NCBI RefSeq assembly: GCF_021729865.1
Contig: NZ_CP063400.1
Span: forward strand, 1,240,001 to 1,304,000
Source: Hydrogenophaga sp. SL48
Lineage (GTDB): Bacteria > Pseudomonadota > Gammaproteobacteria > Burkholderiales > Burkholderiaceae_C
DNA length: 64,000 nucleotides
Reading direction: 5' to 3'
The notes under the pieces are model-generated. The model was not told where the DNA came from. It made no database searches and worked only from the letters and a program-made list of their open reading frames with translations. The number at the start of each line of letters is the position of its first letter. Position 1 is the stretch's first letter. The position numbers and the translations under genes were made by a program. Below are positions 8,646-16,983 of the stretch, in pieces.

Positions 8646-9833
8646 ATGATTCACACGACCCGCCGCCTTGCGGTGATGGCCCTGGCCTGCAGCGCCACCC
8701 TCGGTTTCGCTCAGTCCGGCGGTGAAATCCGCATCGCCCACGTCTACAGCAAGACCGGCCCCCTGGAGGCCTACGGCAAGCAGACCCAGACCGGCCTGAT
8801 GATGGGCCTGCAGTACGCCACCGGCGGCACCATGATGGTGGGCGGCAAGAAGATCGTGGTGATCGAGAAAGACGACCAGGGCAAGCCCGACCTGGGCAAG
8901 AGCCTGTTGGCCGCGGCCTACGCCGACGACAAGGCCGACCTGGCCATCGGCCCGACCAGCTCGGGCGTGGCGCTGGCCATGCTGCCGGTCGCCGAGGAAT
9001 ACCAGAAGGTGCTGCTGGTCGAGCCGGCGGTGGCCGACTCCATCACCGGCGACAAGTGGAACAAGTACATCTTCCGCACCGGCCGCAACAGCAGCCAGGA
9101 CGCCATCTCCAACGCCGTGGCGCTGGACAAGGCCGGCACGACCATCGCCACGCTGGCGCAGGACTACGCCTTCGGCCGCGACGGTGTCAAGGCCTTCAAG
9201 GACGCCATCAAGACCGCCAAGATCGCGCACGAGGAATACCTGCCCACCAGCACCACCGATTTCACCGCCGGTGCGCAGCGCATCATCGACAAGCTGAAGG
9301 ACGCGCCCGGCCGCAAGGTGATCTTCATCATCTGGGCCGGCGCGGGCAACCCGTTCAAGATCGCCGATCTGGACCTGAAGCGCTACGGCATCGAGATCGC
9401 CACCGGCGGCAACATCCTGCCGGCCATGGCCGCCTACAAGAACTTCCCCGGCATGGAAGGCGCGACGTATTACTACTTCGGCATCCCCAAGAACCCGGTG
9501 AATGAGGCCATGGTGGCCCAGCACTACACCCAGTTCAAGAGCCCGCCCGACTTCTTCACCGCCGGTGGTTTCAGCTCGGCCATGGCCGTGGTGACGGCAC
9601 TGAAGAAGACCAACGGTGATACCAAGGCCGCCACGCTGATCAAGACCATGGAAGGCATGAGCTTCGAGACGCCCAAGGGCACGATGACCTTCCGCAAGGA
9701 AGACCACCAGGCGATGCAGAGCATGTACCACTTCAAGATCAAGGTCGACCCCGCGTTCCCGTGGGGCGTGCCGGAGCTGGTCCGCGAGATCAAGCCGGCG
9801 GACATGAACGTGCCGATCAGGAACAAGCGCTGA
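8646..9833 (+). CDS. ABC transporter substrate-binding protein, type I periplasmic fold (LivJ/amide family)
   Basis: 395 aa with a Sec signal peptide ending near GFAQS. The mature protein shows a Peripla_BP_6 pattern: IRIAHVYSKTGPLEAYGKQT, DDQGKPDLGKSL, IGPTSSGVALAML and DYAFGRDGVKAF. These proteins bind amino acids, short amides, urea or aromatic acids. It is the first gene of the operon under the sigma-54 promoter and is followed by a full set of Liv-type components. The ligand cannot be named from sequence alone. Confidence 0.88.
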   Translation: MIHTTRRLAVMALACSATLGFAQSGGEIRIAHVYSKTGPLEAYGKQTQTGLMMGLQYATGGTMMVGGKKIVVIEKDDQGKPDLGKSLLAAAYADDKADLAIGPTSSGVALAMLPVAEEYQKVLLVEPAVADSITGDKWNKYIFRTGRNSSQDAISNAVALDKAGTTIATLAQDYAFGRDGVKAFKDAIKTAKIAHEEYLPTSTTDFTAGAQRIIDKLKDAPGRKVIFIIWAGAGNPFKIADLDLKRYGIEIATGGNILPAMAAYKNFPGMEGATYYYFGIPKNPVNEAMVAQHYTQFKSPPDFFTAGGFSSAMAVVTALKKTNGDTKAATLIKTMEGMSFETPKGTMTFRKEDHQAMQSMYHFKIKVDPAFPWGVPELVREIKPADMNVPIRNKR

Positions 9834-9847
9834 ACATTTGCCACCCC

Positions 9848-9919
9848 CGCGCCGCGCCTAAGGGCGCGTCACCCCCTCAAGGGGGCAACACGAGCGGCCC
9901 GGCGAAGCCGGTTCCGCCG
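9848..9919 (+). repeat. Dispersed GC-rich intergenic repeat, copy 3
   Basis: Blocks GCGCGTCACCCCCTCAAGGG, CGAGCGGCCCGG and GAAGCCGGTTCCGCCG. It lies in the gap between the binding-protein gene and livG, where a foldable transcript could alter the relative amounts of the two proteins. Confidence 0.7.
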
Positions 9920-9999
9920 TGTTCTGGAAGGTCGCCGCACTGGCGGCGACTGCTCGCTCACTTGCGCTGCGCCTCTGCTGTGTGGCGCTTGGAGACCCC

Positions 10000-10761
10000 A
10001 TGCTCGAAACCTCTGATCTCACGGTCCGCTTCGGTGGGCACGTGGCGGTGAGTGCCGTGTCCTGCGCGTTCGCGCCGGGCACGCTGACCGCAATCGTCGG
10101 CCCCAACGGGGCGGGCAAGACGACCTATTTCAATCTGATTTCTGGCCAGATCAAGGCTTCGGCTGGACAGGTCAAGCTCAACGGCGTGGACATCTCCTCG
10201 CTGGGCGCGCCGGCGCGAGCGCAGGCCGGGCTGGGTCGCGCGTTCCAGCTGACCAACCTGTTCCCCAACCTGACCGTGCGCGAGAACGTGCGGCTGGCGG
10301 TGCAGGCGAGGGCGGGCGCGGGGCTGAACCTCTGGCGCATCTGGAGCGATCGCAAGGACCTGGTGGTGCGGGCCGACGAGGTGCTGGAGACCGTGGCGCT
10401 GGCCGACAAGGGCGATGCGCTCGCATCGAGCCTGCCGCACGGCGACCAGCGCAAGCTGGAGGTCGGCATCCTGATGGCGCTGGAGCCTCAGGTCTTCATG
10501 TTCGACGAACCCACGGCCGGCATGAGCGTGGACGAGGTGCCGGTGATCCTGAACCTGATCCGCCAGCTCAAGGCCGACAAGACCAAGACCATCCTGCTGG
10601 TCGAACACAAGATGGACGTGGTGCGCGAACTCTCGGACCGCATCATCGTGCTGCACAACGGCGAACTCGTGGCCGACGGCGACCCGGCGACCGTGATCGC
10701 CTCGCCGGTGGTGCAGCAGGCCTACCTCGGCATCAACCCGGAAGAGAAGGAGGCCGCATGA
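10000..10761 (+). CDS. livG: Branched-chain amino acid/amide-type ABC transporter ATP-binding protein (LivG)
   Basis: 253 aa from the ATG at 10000, which has GGAGA just upstream; the open frame extends further 5' but through the repeat region. Walker A GPNGAGKTT, the LivG-specific GLGRAFQLTNLFPNLTVREN, a modified signature region LPHGDQRKLEVGI and Walker B QVFMFDEPTAGMS are present. It overlaps livF by 4 bp (ATGA). It is one of the paired ATPases of a HAAT-family importer. Confidence 0.9.
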   Translation: MLETSDLTVRFGGHVAVSAVSCAFAPGTLTAIVGPNGAGKTTYFNLISGQIKASAGQVKLNGVDISSLGAPARAQAGLGRAFQLTNLFPNLTVRENVRLAVQARAGAGLNLWRIWSDRKDLVVRADEVLETVALADKGDALASSLPHGDQRKLEVGILMALEPQVFMFDEPTAGMSVDEVPVILNLIRQLKADKTKTILLVEHKMDVVRELSDRIIVLHNGELVADGDPATVIASPVVQQAYLGINPEEKEAA

Positions 10762-11495
10762 GCGAGGTGCTGCTGAAACTGGAGGGGGTGCACACCCACA
10801 TCGGCGCGTACCACATCCTGCACGGGGTGGACCTCGCCGTGCCCAAGGGCCAGCTCACCATGCTGCTGGGCCGCAACGGCGCCGGCAAGACCACCACGCT
10901 GCGCACCATCATGGGCCTGTGGCACGCGAGCCAGGGCAGGGTGGTGCTCGGCGGACAGGACATCACGCAGAAGCCCACGCCCGACATCGCCCACAGCGGC
11001 GTGGCCTACGTGCCCGAGAGCATGGGCATCTTCTCGGACCTCTCGGTGCGCGAGAACATGCTGCTGGCCGCGCGCGGTGCGCGCACGCTGGACGACATCG
11101 ACACCACGCGGCTGGAATGGATCTTCGGCCTGTTCCCGGCCATGAAGAAGTTCTGGAACCACCCGGCCGGCAAGCTCTCGGGCGGGCAGAAGCAGATGCT
11201 CGCGGTCTCGCGCGCCATCGTCGAGCCGCGCCAGCTGCTGCTGATCGACGAGCCCAGCAAGGGCCTGGCGCCCGCGATCATCCAGAACATGATCGAGGCC
11301 TTCCGCCAGCTCAAGGCGGCGCAGACCACGATCCTGCTGGTCGAGCAGAACTTCAACTTCGCGAGACAGCTGGGCGACACCGTGGCGGTGATGGACGACG
11401 GGCGCGTGGTGCACAGCGGTTCCATGGCCGAACTGGCTGCGGACGAATCGCTGCAATCGAAACTGCTCGGCCTGAGCCTGGGAGCGCACCAATGA
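10758..11495 (+). CDS. livF: Branched-chain amino acid/amide-type ABC transporter ATP-binding protein (LivF)
   Basis: 245 aa. Walker A GRNGAGKTTTLRTIMGL, the typical GVAYVPESMGIFSDLSVREN, signature LSGGQKQMLAVSRAI and Walker B LLLIDEPSKGLAP. It starts within the livG stop and is the partner ATPase in the same transporter. Confidence 0.92.
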   Translation: MSEVLLKLEGVHTHIGAYHILHGVDLAVPKGQLTMLLGRNGAGKTTTLRTIMGLWHASQGRVVLGGQDITQKPTPDIAHSGVAYVPESMGIFSDLSVRENMLLAARGARTLDDIDTTRLEWIFGLFPAMKKFWNHPAGKLSGGQKQMLAVSRAIVEPRQLLLIDEPSKGLAPAIIQNMIEAFRQLKAAQTTILLVEQNFNFARQLGDTVAVMDDGRVVHSGSMAELAADESLQSKLLGLSLGAHQ

Positions 11496-11517
11496 CACCC
11501 CACGCTCATCACTGCGT

Positions 11518-11578
11518 GTATTCACTGCCCCTCCAGGAGGGGTTGGCCTCCCTTGGGGCGGCCCGGCGGGAGGCCGTT
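11518..11578 (+). repeat. Degenerate member of the intergenic repeat family
   Basis: CCCCTCCAGGAGGGG and GGCGGCCCGGCGGGAGG resemble the stem and GGCCCGG block of the other copies but with many changes. It occupies the livF-livH gap. Confidence 0.35.
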
Positions 11579-11580
11579 CT

Positions 11581-12567
11581 ATGACCACATTCAAAGACAT
11601 GGACTGGAAGCCCATGGCCCTGGTGCCGGTGCTGGCGCTGGCCGCCTTGCCCGCCATCGGCAGCCCTTCGACCTGGCTCACGCTCACGGTGGCCGGGCTG
11701 GCCATGGGCATGATCGTCTTCATCATCGCCTCGGGCCTCACGCTGGTGTTCGGCCTGATGGACGTGCTCAACTTCGGCCACGGCGTGTTCATTGCGCTGG
11801 GCGCCTTCGTGGCCACCACGGTGCTGGCGAGCATGGGCAGCTACACGACCTCGCCGAGCCTGTGGATGAACATGCTCGCGTTGCTGCCCGCGATGCTGGT
11901 GGCGATGGCGGTGGCCGGCGCGCTGGGCCTGGTGTTCGAGCGCTTCATCATCCGCCCGGTCTACGGCATGCACCTCAAGCAGATCCTGATCACCATGGGC
12001 GGCATGATCATCGGCGAGGAGATGATCAAGGTCATCTGGGGCCCCGAGCAGATTCCGCTGCCGCTGCCCGAAGGCCTGCGCGGCTCGCTGCTGCTGGGCG
12101 ACGCGGCGGTGGAGAAGTACCGCATCGTCGCGGTGCTGGTCGGCGCGGCCGTGTTCGCCGCCATGGTCTGGACGCTCAACCGCACCAAGGTCGGCCTGCT
12201 CATCCGCGCCGGCGTGCAGGACCGCGAGATGGTCGAGTCGCTGGGTTACCGCATCAAGCGCCTGTTCGTCGGCGTGTTCGTCGCGGGCAGCGCGCTGGCC
12301 GGCTTGGGCGGTGTGATGTGGGGGCTGTACCAGCAGACGGTGACGCCGCAGATGGGCGCACAGGTCAACGTGCTGATCTTCATCGTCATCATCATCGGCG
12401 GCCTGGGCTCCACGCTGGGCGCGCTGATCGGCGCGCTGCTGGTGGGGCTGATGGCCAACTACACCGGCTTTTTGGTCCCCAAGGTGGCGCTGTTTTCCAA
12501 CATCGCGCTGATGGTGGCCATCCTGCTCTGGCGCCCGCAAGGTGTCTACCCAGTGACCAGCCGATGA
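11581..12567 (+). CDS. livH: Branched-chain amino acid/amide-type ABC transporter permease (LivH)
   Basis: 328 aa hydrophobic protein. It has the LivH signature LVFGLMDVLNFGHGVFIALG and a C-terminal segment LIFIVIIIGGLGSTLGALIG, the usual BPD_transp_2 family ends. Eight or so membrane segments are evident. It should pair with LivM to form the channel. The start at 11581 is the ATG directly after the degenerate repeat. Confidence 0.9.
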   Translation: MTTFKDMDWKPMALVPVLALAALPAIGSPSTWLTLTVAGLAMGMIVFIIASGLTLVFGLMDVLNFGHGVFIALGAFVATTVLASMGSYTTSPSLWMNMLALLPAMLVAMAVAGALGLVFERFIIRPVYGMHLKQILITMGGMIIGEEMIKVIWGPEQIPLPLPEGLRGSLLLGDAAVEKYRIVAVLVGAAVFAAMVWTLNRTKVGLLIRAGVQDREMVESLGYRIKRLFVGVFVAGSALAGLGGVMWGLYQQTVTPQMGAQVNVLIFIVIIIGGLGSTLGALIGALLVGLMANYTGFLVPKVALFSNIALMVAILLWRPQGVYPVTSR

Positions 12568-12577
12568 TGAGCTCCCC

Positions 12578-12640
12578 CCGCGCCGCCTTTGGCGTCACCC
12601 CCCAGGGGGCGCAGCCTGGGCCCGGCAAAGCCGGTTCCGC
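12578..12640 (+). repeat. Dispersed GC-rich intergenic repeat, copy 4
   Basis: CGCGCCGCCTTTGGCGTCAC, a CCCCCAGGGGG stem and CCCGGCAAAGCCGGTTCCGC. Nearly the same as the reverse-oriented copy at 59219. Located in the livH-livM gap. Confidence 0.7.
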
Positions 12641-12682
12641 AGCTGCCCTGGGCACAGCTTTCCCGATCTCCGAGGTTTGCCC

Positions 12683-13783
12683 ATGTTGAACCGACTTCTA
12701 TCCAAAGACCTGCCGCGCAGCCCCTGGCTGGCGGCCCTGCTGGTGATCCTGTTCTTCGGCCTGGCGTTCGCGCCATTCCTGTTCCCGGGCGTGAAGGCGC
12801 TCAACGTCGCGGCCAAGATCCTGATCTTCGTCGCGCTGGTGGCGAGCTTCGACCTGCTGCTGGGCTACACCGGCATCGTGAGCTTTGCGCACACCATGTT
12901 CTTCGGCATCGGCGCCTACGGCGTGGCGATCGCGCTGAGTTCGGTGGAAGAGGCCTCGTGGGGCGTGCTGGTGCTGGGGGTGCTGGGGGCGCTGGTGGTG
13001 TCGAGCGTGCTGTCGCTGCTGATCGGGCTGTTCTCGTTGCGGGTGCGTGCGATCTTCTTCGCGATGATCACGCTGGCCGTGGCCTCGGCCTTCCTCACAC
13101 TGGCCTCGCAGCTGTCGGACTTCACGGGTGGTGAAGACGGCCTGACGTTCAGCGTGCCCGAGCTGCTGACACCCGGTTTCGCGCTGAGCGAAGAACCGCT
13201 GGTCACGCCCTTCGGCGAGGTCAACCTCAACGGCAAGCTGCTCACCTACTACCTGATCTTCGCCAGCGTCTGCGCCATCTTCCTCACCATCCTGCGCATC
13301 GTGAACTCGCCCTTCGGCCGGGTGCTTCAAGCCATCCGCGAGAACGACTTCCGTGCCGAAGCACTGGGCTACCGCACGGTGATCTACCGCACGCTGTCCA
13401 ACGTGCTCTCGGCCCTGTTCGCCACGCTGGCCGGCTGCCTGCTCGCGATCTGGCTGCGCTACAACGGGCCGGACACCTCGCTGTCGTTCGAGATCATGCT
13501 GGACATCCTGCTCATCGTCGTGATCGGCGGCATGGGCACGCTGTATGGCGCGCTCATCGGCAGCGTGCTCTTCGTGCTCGCGCAGAGCTATCTGCAGGAC
13601 CTGCTGCGTCTGGCCGGCGAAGCGACCGAAGGCATCCCGCTGCTGCCTGCGCTGCTCACCCCCGACCGCTGGTTGCTCTGGCTGGGTGTGCTGTTCGTGC
13701 TGTCTGTGTACTACTTCCCGACGGGCATCGTGGGGAGATTGCGCGAGCGCGCGGTGCTCGGAAAACTCAAGGGGCTGAAATGA
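12683..13783 (+). CDS. livM: Branched-chain amino acid/amide-type ABC transporter permease (LivM)
   Basis: 366 aa from the ATG at 12683 (CGAGG ribosome site at 12671). The LivM pattern is clear: FDLLLGYTGIVSFAHTMFFG, then IRENDFRAEALGYRT and LIVVIGGMGTLYGALIG. Membrane segments run through most of the length. It overlaps the hydrolase gene by 4 bp (ATGA), so translation is probably coupled. Confidence 0.9.
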   Translation: MLNRLLSKDLPRSPWLAALLVILFFGLAFAPFLFPGVKALNVAAKILIFVALVASFDLLLGYTGIVSFAHTMFFGIGAYGVAIALSSVEEASWGVLVLGVLGALVVSSVLSLLIGLFSLRVRAIFFAMITLAVASAFLTLASQLSDFTGGEDGLTFSVPELLTPGFALSEEPLVTPFGEVNLNGKLLTYYLIFASVCAIFLTILRIVNSPFGRVLQAIRENDFRAEALGYRTVIYRTLSNVLSALFATLAGCLLAIWLRYNGPDTSLSFEIMLDILLIVVIGGMGTLYGALIGSVLFVLAQSYLQDLLRLAGEATEGIPLLPALLTPDRWLLWLGVLFVLSVYYFPTGIVGRLRERAVLGKLKGLK

Positions 13784-14694
13784 ACGCCGTCGTCACCCAC
13801 ACGCCCCAATCGCGCTACCTGAGTTGCGAAGGCCGCGAGATCCATTTCATGGACTGGGCGCCGGCCCCCGGCGCGGCCGACCATGGCACGGTGATCGCCT
13901 GGCACGGCCTCGCGCGCACCGGGCGCGACATGGACGCCCTGGCCGCGCACCTGAGCGCCCTGGGTTACCGCGTGATCTGCCCCGACACCATTGGGCGCGG
14001 CCTCTCGCAATGGAGCCCCGAGCCCAAGACCGAGTACTGCCTTGATTTCTACGCCAAGCTGGCGCGCTCGCTGGTGAACCAGCTCGGGCTGGAGCGCTTC
14101 CACTGGGTCGGTACTTCGATGGGCGGCGCCATCGGCATGGTGTGTGCCGACGGGCTGTTGCGCGGGCGCATCCAGCGCCTGGTGCTCAACGACAACGGCC
14201 CCCAGCTGGCGGAGGCGGCCATTCAGCGCATCCGCAGCTACGCCGGCAACCCGGCGAGTTTTTCCACCGTGGGCGAACTCGAACGGTACTTCCGCACCGT
14301 CTACAAACCCTATGGTCACCTCACCGACGCGCAGTGGACGCTGCTGACCGAAAGCTCGGTGCGCCGTTTGCCCGACGGCCGCGTGACGCCGCACTACGAC
14401 CCGGCGATGGTGATGCAGTTCACCGAGCACCCGGGCGACTACGACCGCTGGCCCGAATACGACCGCATCGACATCCCGGTGCTGTGCCTGCGCGGCGCGG
14501 ACTCCGACCTGCTGCTGGCCGACACGGCGGAACAGATGCGCGACCGCGGACCGAGGGCGCTGGTGGTGAACATTGCCGGGTGTGGGCATGCCCCGGCTCT
14601 GAATGTGCCGGATCAGCTGGAGCTGGTTAGTCGGTTTTTTGGGGGTAGCGAGGCTTGGCAGCCTACCGTTGGCACTCTGCTTGAGCGTTTTTAG
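13780..14694 (+). CDS. Alpha/beta-fold hydrolase, last gene of the sigma-54 operon
   Basis: 304 aa. The oxyanion loop is WHGLARTGRD, the nucleophile elbow is GTSMGG (Ser), an acid is likely in LRGADSDLL, and the His is in AGCGHAPAL. It is translationally coupled to livM, so it may process the imported compound, for example by hydrolysing an amide or ester; this is inference. The last 17 codons after VSRFF have a lower-GC, different codon style and overlap the edge of the cassette-like island, so the native C-terminus may have been replaced. Confidence 0.85.
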   Translation: MNAVVTHTPQSRYLSCEGREIHFMDWAPAPGAADHGTVIAWHGLARTGRDMDALAAHLSALGYRVICPDTIGRGLSQWSPEPKTEYCLDFYAKLARSLVNQLGLERFHWVGTSMGGAIGMVCADGLLRGRIQRLVLNDNGPQLAEAAIQRIRSYAGNPASFSTVGELERYFRTVYKPYGHLTDAQWTLLTESSVRRLPDGRVTPHYDPAMVMQFTEHPGDYDRWPEYDRIDIPVLCLRGADSDLLLADTAEQMRDRGPRALVVNIAGCGHAPALNVPDQLELVSRFFGGSEAWQPTVGTLLERF

Positions 14695-15074
14695 CCGTTA
14701 AGTGCGAGTGACATAGAGCGTCTTTCCCATATGGGATTGAACGGGTCAGACCTGTCGACAGCGATTTTGTATGAAACCTCCAGCACATCATTCTCTAGCG
14801 CAACTTGGTGCACTGGAATGCCAACAAGAATAGGCCCGTAGCCCAAATGAATCGTTTGACTGTACGTATCAATGATTGGCTTTATAGAAAAGCCCTTGCG
14901 CGACTTTTTGTAGGCAATTCGGGTCTCGATTGAACAGAACCGATCTACATAAAGCTGCTCCATAAATCGCACGACGTCGCTCGTGCTCTTGCGAGCAGGG
15001 AGAAGCGAAAGCAATGACCGCCCGCTCTTCGGGTAGTGCTCCTGAAAGATTACCCAAGCAGGACCGTGATTCAT
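14691..15074 (-). CDS. Hypothetical protein, third gene of cassette-like array
   Basis: 127 aa, not recognised. It is clearly lower in GC than its neighbours and begins 10 bp inside a cassette-type boundary (GTTAGCT on the minus strand at 15079-15085). Its stop TAA lies within GGCTAAA, which resembles the complement expected for a matching R'' box (5 of 7 bases). It overlaps the hydrolase stop by 4 bp, tail to tail. No signal peptide or membrane segment is seen. The size, composition and boundaries are typical of integron cassette genes of unknown function. Confidence 0.6.
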   Translation of the reverse strand: MNHGPAWVIFQEHYPKSGRSLLSLLPARKSTSDVVRFMEQLYVDRFCSIETRIAYKKSRKGFSIKPIIDTYSQTIHLGYGPILVGIPVHQVALENDVLEVSYKIAVDRSDPFNPIWERRSMSLALNG

Positions 15075-15078
15075 CGAA

Positions 15079-15147
15079 AGCTAACGATCTAATTCAGTGG
15101 GCCAGGTAGCGCACCTGACGCAGGTCCACTGCAATACATGGTTGAAC
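15079..15147 (-). repeat. attC-like recombination site between the second and third cassettes
   Basis: On the minus strand R'' is GTTCAAC (15147-15141) and R' is GTTAGCT (15085-15079). Between them CAGTGG pairs with CCACTG, flanked by TT/AA with a single unpaired G, like the extrahelical base of attC sites. An inner ACCTG-CGT-CAGGT hairpin sits in the loop. R'' is the exact complement of its own cassette's start (GTTGAAC at 15450-15444). Confidence 0.5.
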
Positions 15148-15433
15148 AGGCTGTGGGTTCAGGCAACGTATTCGTTCCCCACACTCTTAATATGTCTCGT
15201 AGTTTCTCAAGCGCTTCCGTTTGTGTGTGCACCCGAACATTAGCAAGCTGCTCCCCTCGAAAATCGCCTTGAAACACCAATATAGCGAACTCATGGTCGT
15301 ACCACCCCAGGTCGACAAGCCGATCAAGGGCGGCATGGCGCAGCTGCAAAAGATCTTCCTTTCGCTCCCAGCGGCCTGAATTTATTGTCGGATCCTCGTA
15401 TTCGACCGACCATCCTTCGGGAATCAGAAGCAT
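15089..15433 (-). CDS. Hypothetical protein, second gene of cassette-like array
   Basis: 114 aa, not recognised. The start ATG at 15431-15433 is 11 bp inside a cassette-type boundary. The last ~20 codons run through the attC-like site, a common feature of cassette genes. The sequence is soluble with several Trp residues near the N-terminus and no signal peptide. Codon use is less GC-rich than in flanking core genes. Same direction as the genes on both sides in the array. Confidence 0.6.
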   Translation of the reverse strand: MLLIPEGWSVEYEDPTINSGRWERKEDLLQLRHAALDRLVDLGWYDHEFAILVFQGDFRGEQLANVRVHTQTEALEKLRDILRVWGTNTLPEPTACSTMYCSGPASGALPGPLN

Positions 15434-15443
15434 TGCCTTCGCT

Positions 15444-15503
15444 GTTCAACGATTAAGGCCGGCGGAGGCCGTAGGCCGTCCGTGCTGAGCCGATTTGTTA
15501 ACG
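15444..15503 (-). repeat. attC-like recombination site between the first and second cassettes
   Basis: 60 bp. On the minus strand R'' is CGTTAAC (15503-15497) and R' is GTTGAAC (15450-15444), with an internal GGACGGCC-TAC-GGCCTCC hairpin (one bulged C). R'' contains the TAA stop of the IS-split gene and complements 6 of 7 bases of that cassette's start (GTTAACC at 16990-16984). Confidence 0.48.
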
Positions 15504-15659
15504 ATGACCGCACTCCTTACGGTCGTACCAGGAACGCGCAGCGCCCAGTGCCTTTGCCGTGCAAATTGCGCACAGTGCCTCTGGAAGCCCATCAGCAAAT
15601 GCAGGTGCCCCGCCGCAATACGCACACGTGGCACCAGCAGATATCCGGCCTTCATCTAG

Positions 15660-16835
15660 GGAAGGTCTGCAAAACCGCGGCGCCGTGGGCCGATGTGAGA
15701 CAGTGACGTCATGAAGCAAATGAGCCTGGGCGAGAGCGGATTCGAGCGCAAGACCAAGAGAACGCGCAAGCGCGAGTTCCTCGACGAGATGAACCTGGTA
15801 GTGCCGTGGACCGAGCTGGTGTCGCTGATTGCACAGCATGCACCAACGCCTGGCGCCAAGGGTGGTCGTCCGCCGTTTGCCGTGCGAACCATGCTTCGCA
15901 TTCACTTCCTGCAGCAGTGGTTCAACCTGTCCGACCCGGCGATGGAGGAGGCGCTGTACGACACGCCCATGTTTCGAGAGTTTGCGGGGCTGGACCAGGG
16001 TGAGGAGAACTTGCCTGACGAGAGCACCATCCTGCGCTTTCGCCATCTGCTCGAACAACACAACTTGAGCCTGCAATTGCTTGCCACGGTCAACGCCACC
16101 CTGGCCGACAAAGGCCTGCTGCTCAAGAGCGGTACGGTCGTCGACGCCACGCTCATTGCCGCCCCCAGCTCGACCAAGAACAACAGCGGCGAACGCGACC
16201 CCGAGATGCATCAGACCAAGAAGGGCAACCAGTGGCACTTCGGGATGAAAGCGCATATTGGGGTCGATGCCGAATCGGGCCTGGTGCACACCGTCAAGGC
16301 CACAGCGGCCAACGCGCACGACATCACCCAGGCCAGCGAACTGCTGCACGGCGACGAAACCGATGTCTTTGCCGACTCTGGCTACCGGGGCGTTCACAAG
16401 CGCGATGAGGTGATCAAGGACCATCCCGAGGTCCACTGGTACGTGGCCATGATGCCCAGCCATCGCAAGGCGCTGGACAAGGAAACGCCCATGGGCTCGA
16501 TCATGGAAGCGCTGGAGAAAACCAAGGCGCGCATCCGAGCCAAGGTCGAACACCCGTTCCGGGTGATCAAGCGCCAGTTCGGATATGTGAAGGTGCGCTA
16601 CCGGGGATTGGCCAAGAACACGGCGCAGCTGCACACCCTGTTTGCGTTGTCCAACATCTGGATGGTGCGCCGAACGCTTTTGAAGGAGACCCGAGGATGA
16701 GTGCGTCCGAATGCGGCCAACGGCCACGAATCAGGGCGAAATCGGCCAACAAAGCGCCCTCGTGAGCCTGAAATCGCCATCATTTGAAATTGCATGCATC
16801 ACCTCGCGCCGTAGCGGGTGTTGTGCAGACCTTCC
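15660..16835 (+). mobile_element. IS5-family insertion sequence, 1,176 bp, complete
   Basis: Terminal inverted repeats begin GGAAGGTCTGCA at both ends (15 of 16 bases match: 15660-15675 and 16820-16835). It is flanked by a 4-bp CTAG direct repeat (15656-15659 and 16836-16839), the target type of the IS5 group. One intact transposase gene fills most of it. The right 135 bp after the transposase show no gene. Confidence 0.92.
15711..16700 (+). CDS. IS5-family transposase
   Basis: 329 aa, full length for the IS5 subgroup. An N-terminal DUF772-like region (GGRPPFAVRTMLRIHFLQQW) is followed by a DDE catalytic domain: VVDATLIAAPSS (first Asp), FADSGYRG (second Asp) and RAKVEHPFRVIKRQFG (Glu). No stop or frameshift is seen, so the element may still be active. 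Confidence 0.95.
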   Translation: MKQMSLGESGFERKTKRTRKREFLDEMNLVVPWTELVSLIAQHAPTPGAKGGRPPFAVRTMLRIHFLQQWFNLSDPAMEEALYDTPMFREFAGLDQGEENLPDESTILRFRHLLEQHNLSLQLLATVNATLADKGLLLKSGTVVDATLIAAPSSTKNNSGERDPEMHQTKKGNQWHFGMKAHIGVDAESGLVHTVKATAANAHDITQASELLHGDETDVFADSGYRGVHKRDEVIKDHPEVHWYVAMMPSHRKALDKETPMGSIMEALEKTKARIRAKVEHPFRVIKRQFGYVKVRYRGLAKNTAQLHTLFALSNIWMVRRTLLKETRG

Positions 16836-16983
16836 CTAGCTCCTTCAACACTTTCGAGAGACACCGTTCGCAAGCATAGCCATGCAAGCCGCTAGCGGTT
16901 GGCCCTGAGCATTCAGAAATGCGATACGCACAAGGGCGCTCGCACGCTTCAGCGAAGGAAACAGGGCGTCGCTGCATAGGCAT

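Larger units (their letters stand above)
15498..16983 (-). pseudogene. Cys-rich putative zinc-binding protein, split by an IS5-family element
   Basis: The 5' part is 16983-16840 (48 codons) and the 3' part is 15655-15498. Removing the IS and one copy of the CTAG duplication joins the parts in frame into a 101-aa protein with 10 Cys. The Cys fall in two similar modules: CAYRISEC ... YACERCLSKVL and CAYCGGAP ... LCAICTAKAL, so the protein looks like two zinc ribbons made by internal duplication. It is the first gene of the cassette-like array. The family is not recognised. Confidence 0.75.

Noticed and set aside
15446..15655. 69-aa minus-strand open frame next to the IS5 element
   Set aside because: It is an out-of-frame reading of the 3' part of the split Cys-rich gene and crosses the attC-like site.
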